NCBI GenBank assembly: GCA_036381495.1
Contig: DASVCS010000017.1
Location: 1 to 18,247, forward strand
Reading direction: 5' to 3'
DNA from: DASVCS01 sp036381495
Lineage (GTDB): Bacteria; Gemmatimonadota; Gemmatimonadetes; Longimicrobiales; RSA9
Length of the DNA: 18,247 bases
Below, piece after piece: positions 14,537 to 18,247 of this stretch. Under the pieces are notes generated by a model, which had not been told where the DNA came from, searched no databases, and worked only from the letters and a program-made list of their open reading frames with translations. Numbering within the stretch: the first letter of the stretch is position 1; every line of letters starts with the position of its first letter. The translations under genes were made by a program, and so were the position numbers.

Positions 14537-14833
14537 ATGGTCACCGAACGGGATGTGAAGAAGGCGCTTCGCGGCGTCAAGGATCCGGAGCTGGACCTGG
14601 ATCTGGTGGTGCTCGGCCTGGTCTACGACATCGACATTCAGGACGGTCACGTGGACCTGGCGATCTCGCTCACGTCACCGATGTGCCCGGTGGCGGGCCG
14701 CATCGTCGAGGAGGCGCGGGCGGCGGTGGAAGCGGTGGACGGCGTGGAGAGCGCGGACGTGCGGCTGACGTTCGAGCCGTTGTGGACGCCGGAGCGGATC
14801 GATCCGATCATCCGTGCCTCGCTCGGGTTGTAG
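14537..14833 (+). CDS. MIP18/DUF59 family Fe-S cluster assembly protein
   Basis: This 98-residue cytoplasmic protein has the DUF59 hallmarks: a helical start (VTERDVKKALRGVKDPELD), LVVLGLVYDIDIQDGHV and SLTSPMCPVAGRI, where the single conserved Cys sits in the T-x-x-x-C-P motif. The C-terminal strand, VRLTFEPLWTPERI, is also typical. Relatives (SufT, PaaD, eukaryotic MIP18/CIA2) take part in maturation or transfer of iron-sulfur clusters. The ATG at 14537 has GGGAG five bases upstream, which rules out longer N-terminal extensions. No suf genes are adjacent; the gene appears to be monocistronic, ending at two strong hairpins. Confidence 0.93.
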   Translation: MVTERDVKKALRGVKDPELDLDLVVLGLVYDIDIQDGHVDLAISLTSPMCPVAGRIVEEARAAVEAVDGVESADVRLTFEPLWTPERIDPIIRASLGL

Positions 14834-14855
14834 CGCTCGCCCGGGGTCGTGATGG

Positions 14856-14893
14856 CGCCGCCGCGGGCTGGATGGGTCCAGCCCGCGGCGGCG
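14856..14893 (+). terminator. 17-bp perfect hairpin after the DUF59 gene
   Basis: Bases 14856-14872 pair perfectly with 14877-14893 around a TGGG loop, 23 bases after the stop of the DUF59 gene. The stem is nearly all G-C. There is no T-run, which is common for terminators in very GC-rich genomes. It is probably a transcription terminator or RNA 3'-end stabiliser. Confidence 0.65.
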
Positions 14894-14905
14894 GGTTCGT
14901 GGAGG

Positions 14906-14938
14906 ACGCCGCTCGCGCCGATCCGGCGCGAGCGGCGT
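14906..14938 (+). terminator. Second, independent 15-bp perfect hairpin
   Basis: Bases 14906-14920 pair perfectly with 14924-14938 around an ATC loop, followed by GTTGGTC. Its sequence is unrelated to the first hairpin, 12 bases upstream. The two stand in tandem between the DUF59 gene and the alpha/beta hydrolase gene. Confidence 0.6.
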
Positions 14939-15043
14939 TGGTCATCCGGGATCTGGCCGGCGACCCGATGGCGCGGCGTGCGGGTTGCACGGCGTGGCCG
15001 GACCGGAGCGGCGGGACGGTGTCGGCGTGAGAACGGAGGAGCC

Positions 15044-15847
15044 ATGGAAACGGTGGTGAACGACATCCGCATGTATTGGCGTGAAGCGGGGCGCGGCGCG
15101 CCCGTCGTCTTCATCCACGGTTTCCCCTTCCACAGCGGTCTCTGGAGCGACCAGCTCGATCGGCTGCCCCGGCGTTGGCGCTGGATCGCGCCGGACCTGC
15201 GCGGGTTCGGGGGCACGCGCGCCGAGGCAGGGGAGGAGGGGTTGTCGATGGAGGCGCACGCCGAGGATCTGGTGGATCTGCTGGACGCACTCGAGATCCA
15301 GCGCGCCGTGATCTGCGGGCTGTCGATGGGGGGCTACGTGGCGTTCGCGCTCTGGCGGGCGCACGCCGATCGCGTTCGCGCCCTGGTCCTGTGCAGCACG
15401 CGTGCGGCCGCCGACACCGACGACGCGCGGCGCGCCCGTTACGGTCTGGCCGCGCGCATCCGGCGGGAGGGAGCGGCCGCGGTCGCGGAGGTGATGCTCC
15501 CGACGTTGCTGTCCGAGCAGACCCGGCGCGAACGGCCGGAGGTGGTTCAGCGGGTCCGTGAGATGATCGAGGCGACGCCCCGCGCGACGCTCGTGGCGGC
15601 GCTCATGGCGATGGCCGAGCGGCCGGACTCGACGCCGCTGCTCCCGACCATCGACGTGCCGACGCTGGTGCTGCGCGGGTCGGAGGACGCGATCATCCCC
15701 GCGGCGGAAGCGGAACGGATGGCGGAAGAGATTCCGGACGCGCGGCTACGCGTGATCGACGGCGCCGGCCACGTGCCGAACCTCGAGCAGCCGGCCGAGT
15801 TCGACCGCGAGCTGGTGCTCTTTCTGGAGGCGATCGAGGGGGAGTGA
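15044..15847 (+). CDS. Alpha/beta-hydrolase, 3-oxoadipate enol-lactonase-like
   Basis: This 267-residue cytoplasmic hydrolase has a complete catalytic set: the oxyanion-hole motif HGFPFHSGLW (25-34), the nucleophile elbow GLSMGG with Ser94, Asp215 in RGSEDAIIP and His243 in GAGHVPNLEQP. A cap domain of about 60 residues lies between about 125 and 190. The overall pattern (VVFIHGFPF, APDLRGFGGT, VLRGSEDAIIP) resembles 3-oxoadipate enol-lactonases and related small esterases, but no beta-ketoadipate genes are nearby, so the substrate is open. The ATG at 15044 follows GGAGG by four bases. It is separated from the DUF59 gene by two hairpins, so it likely has its own promoter. It converges on gyrA. 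Confidence 0.92.
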   Translation: METVVNDIRMYWREAGRGAPVVFIHGFPFHSGLWSDQLDRLPRRWRWIAPDLRGFGGTRAEAGEEGLSMEAHAEDLVDLLDALEIQRAVICGLSMGGYVAFALWRAHADRVRALVLCSTRAAADTDDARRARYGLAARIRREGAAAVAEVMLPTLLSEQTRRERPEVVQRVREMIEATPRATLVAALMAMAERPDSTPLLPTIDVPTLVLRGSEDAIIPAAEAERMAEEIPDARLRVIDGAGHVPNLEQPAEFDRELVLFLEAIEGE

Positions 15848-15895
15848 GGCGGTTCGGGCTAGGGCTGGAGTGACCGGGCGTGGCCAGGAACGGCC

Positions 15896-15934
15896 GGGAA
15901 CGGGAGCGGGAGCGGCAACGTTTACGTTTACGGG
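15896..15934 (+). repeat. Second copy of the CpG-phased hexamer repeat (single arm)
   Basis: The units GGGAAC, GGGAGC, GGGAGC, GGCAAC, GTTTAC, GTTTAC and then GGG follow each other. CpG dinucleotides occur at 15895, 15901, 15907, 15913, 15919, 15925 and 15931, exactly every six bases. The last part repeats the arm of the 11090-11161 element. No inverted partner is found here. It lies between the converging alpha/beta-hydrolase and gyrA stops. Confidence 0.8.
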
Positions 15935-15978
15935 ATGGGGGCGACCGGGAGCGGGAAGCGGGGGTGGGAGGATCGGGC

Positions 15979-16016
15979 CGTGCACGCGCACGCGCATCCG
16001 CTCGCGCACGCGCACG
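15979..16016. repeat. Alternating purine-pyrimidine tract
   Basis: Two runs of strictly alternating purine/pyrimidine (15979-15997, 19 bases; 16003-16016, 14 bases), built of GCAC and GC steps, are separated by five bases. Such tracts can adopt Z-DNA under negative supercoiling. It lies in the spacer downstream of gyrA. Confidence 0.5.
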
Positions 16017-16059
16017 GGGGGACGGGAACGGTGGGGCGGGGGTCGTGCCGGACCTGGCG

Positions 16060-18247
16060 TTACCCTTCGGCCGTCGCGGCCACGGTGGTCGGTTTCTCGG
16101 TGCCGAGGCCGGCGTCCCGGGAGCGGTCCTCGGTTCCGCGGTCGCGGGCGGCGCGGGCGACTTCGATGACGCGTGCGCCGTCCCCGGGATCGACGAGCTG
16201 CTTGCCCTGGGTCGCGCGGCCCTGGACGGGGACGTCCCTGGCGGCGACGCGTGCCGATGCGCCGCTGGACGTGAGGATCATCAGCTCATCGCCCGGGACG
16301 AGTTCCTTGGCGGCGACGAGCGGGCCGGTCCGGGGGGTGACCTGGAGCGTGCTGCTGCCGATGCCGCCGCGGCGCTGAACGGGGTAGTCCGCGACCGGCG
16401 TGCGCTTGGCGAAGCCCCGCTCGGTGACGGTGCAGAGGGTGGCTTCGCGGCGGACGACGACCATGCCGACGACTTCGTCGCCCTTCCGTAGCTGGATCCC
16501 GCGGACGCCTCGAGCGGCGCGACCCATGAGCGGGACGTCGTCTTCGCGGAACCGGATCGCCTGGCCGCGGCGGGTAACGAGGACGATGTCGCTCGATCCA
16601 TCGGAGATCTGCACGTCGAGGACGCGGTCGCCCTTCTGGAGGTTGATCGCGCGGATCCCGGATGCGCGAGTGTTGGCGAACTGGTCGAGGCCGGTCCGCT
16701 TGACGGTGCCGTGTGTGGTCAGGAACACGAGCGAGCGTTCCGGCGTGAACTCGGAGACCGCGGCCAGTGCGGCCACGCGCTCGTTGCTCGCCATCTCGAG
16801 GAGCTGGCCGAGCGCGCGGCCGCGGCTCGATCGCGCGGCCTCCGGGACCTCGCGGACCGGGAGTGCGTACGCCGCGCCCGCGGTGGTGAAGAAGAGGAGC
16901 GTGTCGTGCGTGCTCGCGATGAAGGCGTGCTCGAGGAAGTCATCCGCGTAGCGTTCCATCCCCGCGAGCGCCTTGCCGCTGGTGACCCGGCGCCGGTAGG
17001 TGGCGATCGGGATGCGCTGGATGTAGCCCTGATGGCTGACGGTGATGACCACCTCCTCCTGCGCGACGAGGTCTTCCACCGCGAAGTCCGAATCGCCGCC
17101 TTCGAGGATGGTGGTGCGCCGCTCATCGCCATAGCGTTCGACCACCTCATCGAGTTCCGCGAGCACGAGCGCGAGCTGCCGCTTGCGGCTGCCCAGCAGC
17201 CGCTCGAGTTCCGCGATCTCCTTCTGTAGTGCCTTGAGCCGGTCCTTCAGCTCCCGCGTTTCGAGTGCCGTGAGCTTGAGGAGGCGCATGTTCAGGATCG
17301 CGTCCGCCTGCGCCTCCGAAAGCGAGAAGCGGTTGCGCAGCCTGGCGCTCGCATCATCGCGGTCCTTGGCCTTGCGGATCAGCGTGATCACCGCGTCGAT
17401 GTGGTCGAGCGCGATGAGCAGCCCCTCGGTGACGTGCGCCTCGGCGCGGGCGCGTTCGAGGTCGTGGGCGGCGCGGCGGCGCACGACTTCCAGCCGGTGG
17501 TCGCGGTAGCGCTCGAGCAGGTCCTTGAGCGTCAGCTCCCGGGGTACACCGCCGTCGAGCGCCAGCGTGATGACGCCGAAGGTGGCCTGGAGATACGTCT
17601 GCTTGTAGAGCAGGTTCAGGATCGGCCGGACCTGCGCGCCGCGCTTCAGCTCGATGACGATGCGCATCCCGTCGCGGTCCGACTCGTCGCGCAGGTCCGC
17701 GATGTCCTCGGTCTTGCGCGTCCGGACCAGATCCGCGATCTGCTGGATCACCCGGGACTTCGAGACGCCGTACGGCAGCTCCGTGACCACGAGCTGCTCC
17801 TTGCCTCCACGCCGCGCCTCCTTCTGGACCCGCGCCCGCATGATGATGCGCCCGCGTCCGGTCCGGTACGCATCGCGAATCCCATCCACTCCCAGGATGA
17901 ACCCGCCCGTCGGGAAGTCCGGACCCGGCAGGTGCCGCATGAGCGCGTCGACCGTGCAGTCGGGATCCTCGATCAGATGCCGGAACGCCGCGGCGACCTC
18001 GCGGAGGTTGTGGGGCGGGATGTTGGTGGCCATGCCGACGGCGATCCCCGAACTGCCGTTGATCAGCAGGTTCGGAATGCGCGCCGGCAGCACCGTCGGC
18101 TCCGTGCGCTGGTCATCGAAGTTCGGCGCAAAATCCACCGTCTCGCGCTCGATGTCCGCCAGCAACTCCGTGGCGATCCGCGCCAGCCGCGCCTCCGTGT
18201 AGCGGTACGCCGCCGCACTGTCCCCATCAATGCTGCCGAAGTTGCCC
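16060..18247 (-). CDS. gyrA: DNA gyrase subunit A, 5' end off window
   Basis: The visible 728 residues are the breakage-reunion subunit of DNA gyrase, beginning at GNFGSIDGDSAAAYRYTEARL. The active-site Tyr is the one in RYTE (codon 18199-18201), equivalent to Tyr122 of E. coli. The quinolone-resistance positions Ser83/Asp87 lie just beyond the right edge. Next come IPNLLINGSSGIAVGMATNIPPHNL, a tower and coiled-coil region (RFSLSEAQADAILNMRLLKLTALE) and the six-blade DNA-wrapping C-terminal domain with the GyrA box QRRGGIG (16357-16377). That box separates GyrA from ParC; its usual Lys is Ile here. The C-terminus has a short acidic/basic tail and a TAA stop. gyrB is not in the window. Confidence 0.97.
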   Translation of the reverse strand, partial: GNFGSIDGDSAAAYRYTEARLARIATELLADIERETVDFAPNFDDQRTEPTVLPARIPNLLINGSSGIAVGMATNIPPHNLREVAAAFRHLIEDPDCTVDALMRHLPGPDFPTGGFILGVDGIRDAYRTGRGRIIMRARVQKEARRGGKEQLVVTELPYGVSKSRVIQQIADLVRTRKTEDIADLRDESDRDGMRIVIELKRGAQVRPILNLLYKQTYLQATFGVITLALDGGVPRELTLKDLLERYRDHRLEVVRRRAAHDLERARAEAHVTEGLLIALDHIDAVITLIRKAKDRDDASARLRNRFSLSEAQADAILNMRLLKLTALETRELKDRLKALQKEIAELERLLGSRKRQLALVLAELDEVVERYGDERRTTILEGGDSDFAVEDLVAQEEVVITVSHQGYIQRIPIATYRRRVTSGKALAGMERYADDFLEHAFIASTHDTLLFFTTAGAAYALPVREVPEAARSSRGRALGQLLEMASNERVAALAAVSEFTPERSLVFLTTHGTVKRTGLDQFANTRASGIRAINLQKGDRVLDVQISDGSSDIVLVTRRGQAIRFREDDVPLMGRAARGVRGIQLRKGDEVVGMVVVRREATLCTVTERGFAKRTPVADYPVQRRGGIGSSTLQVTPRTGPLVAAKELVPGDELMILTSSGASARVAARDVPVQGRATQGKQLVDPGDGARVIEVARAARDRGTEDRSRDAGLGTEKPTTVAATAEG

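Noticed and set aside
14162..14650. N-terminal extension of the MBL hydrolase to 14650
   Set aside because: The extension is Arg/Pro/His-rich and crosses the divergent DUF59 gene; the ATG at 14161 gives the usual family length.
16060..18247. ParC (topoisomerase IV subunit A) instead of GyrA
   Set aside because: A GyrA-box-like QRRGGIG is present in the C-terminal domain, and the region around the active-site Tyr matches GyrA.

Overview
The window is very GC-rich (roughly 70 %) bacterial chromosome with no phage, plasmid, IS or CRISPR signature. The gene set fits a Gemmatimonadota-like organism: a large secreted DUF5117-type zinc metalloprotease, a DUF6067/GH123-like glycoside hydrolase, an HD-GYP/metallo-beta-lactamase pair and long antisense shadow frames. 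This assignment is an inference from gene content, not from a marker phylogeny. No tRNA, rRNA or mobile element was recognised.

Layout. Positions 1-4447 are on the minus strand: a secreted glycoside hydrolase-like protein that runs off the left edge, an Sfp-type phosphopantetheinyl transferase and a small membrane protein. From 4648 to 8210 the plus strand carries a decayed duplicate of a gene start, then the metalloprotease and a HAD phosphatase translationally coupled to it. From 8224 the minus strand carries a CopG-like DUF411 metal-binding protein. It is followed by a small receiver-like protein on the plus strand. The 9431-10757 stretch is a two-gene minus-strand unit: a SelW-like gene that contains an in-frame UGA, then 6-phosphofructokinase. 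From 11217 to 14161 on the minus strand, an MBL-fold hydrolase overlaps a GAF/HD-GYP protein by four bases. Plus-strand genes for a MIP18/DUF59 protein (14537-14833) and an alpha/beta hydrolase (15044-15847) are separated by two strong hairpins. The 3' three-quarters of gyrA fills the right end on the minus strand.

The most notable item is at 10539-10757. The frame is a complete Rdx/SelW protein in which the second cysteine of the CxxC motif is replaced by UGA. A 7-bp hairpin with a GUC loop begins 15 bases after the UGA, where a bacterial SECIS element would be expected. It is a strong selenoprotein candidate that ordinary gene callers would miss.

Two other structures stand out. One is a hexanucleotide repeat family with CpG exactly every six bases; it forms a 26-bp perfect inverted repeat at 11090-11161 and recurs at 15896-15934. 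The other is a 75 %-identical second copy of the metalloprotease leader and signal-peptide start, 237 bp upstream of the real one.

Functionally the window mixes housekeeping genes (gyrA, pfkA, the DUF59 Fe-S factor), cell-surface hydrolases (glycoside hydrolase, metalloprotease), redox/metal handling (SelW-like, DUF411) and signalling (HD-GYP, MBL hydrolase, receiver-like protein). Apart from the coupled pairs, it does not look like one dedicated pathway.
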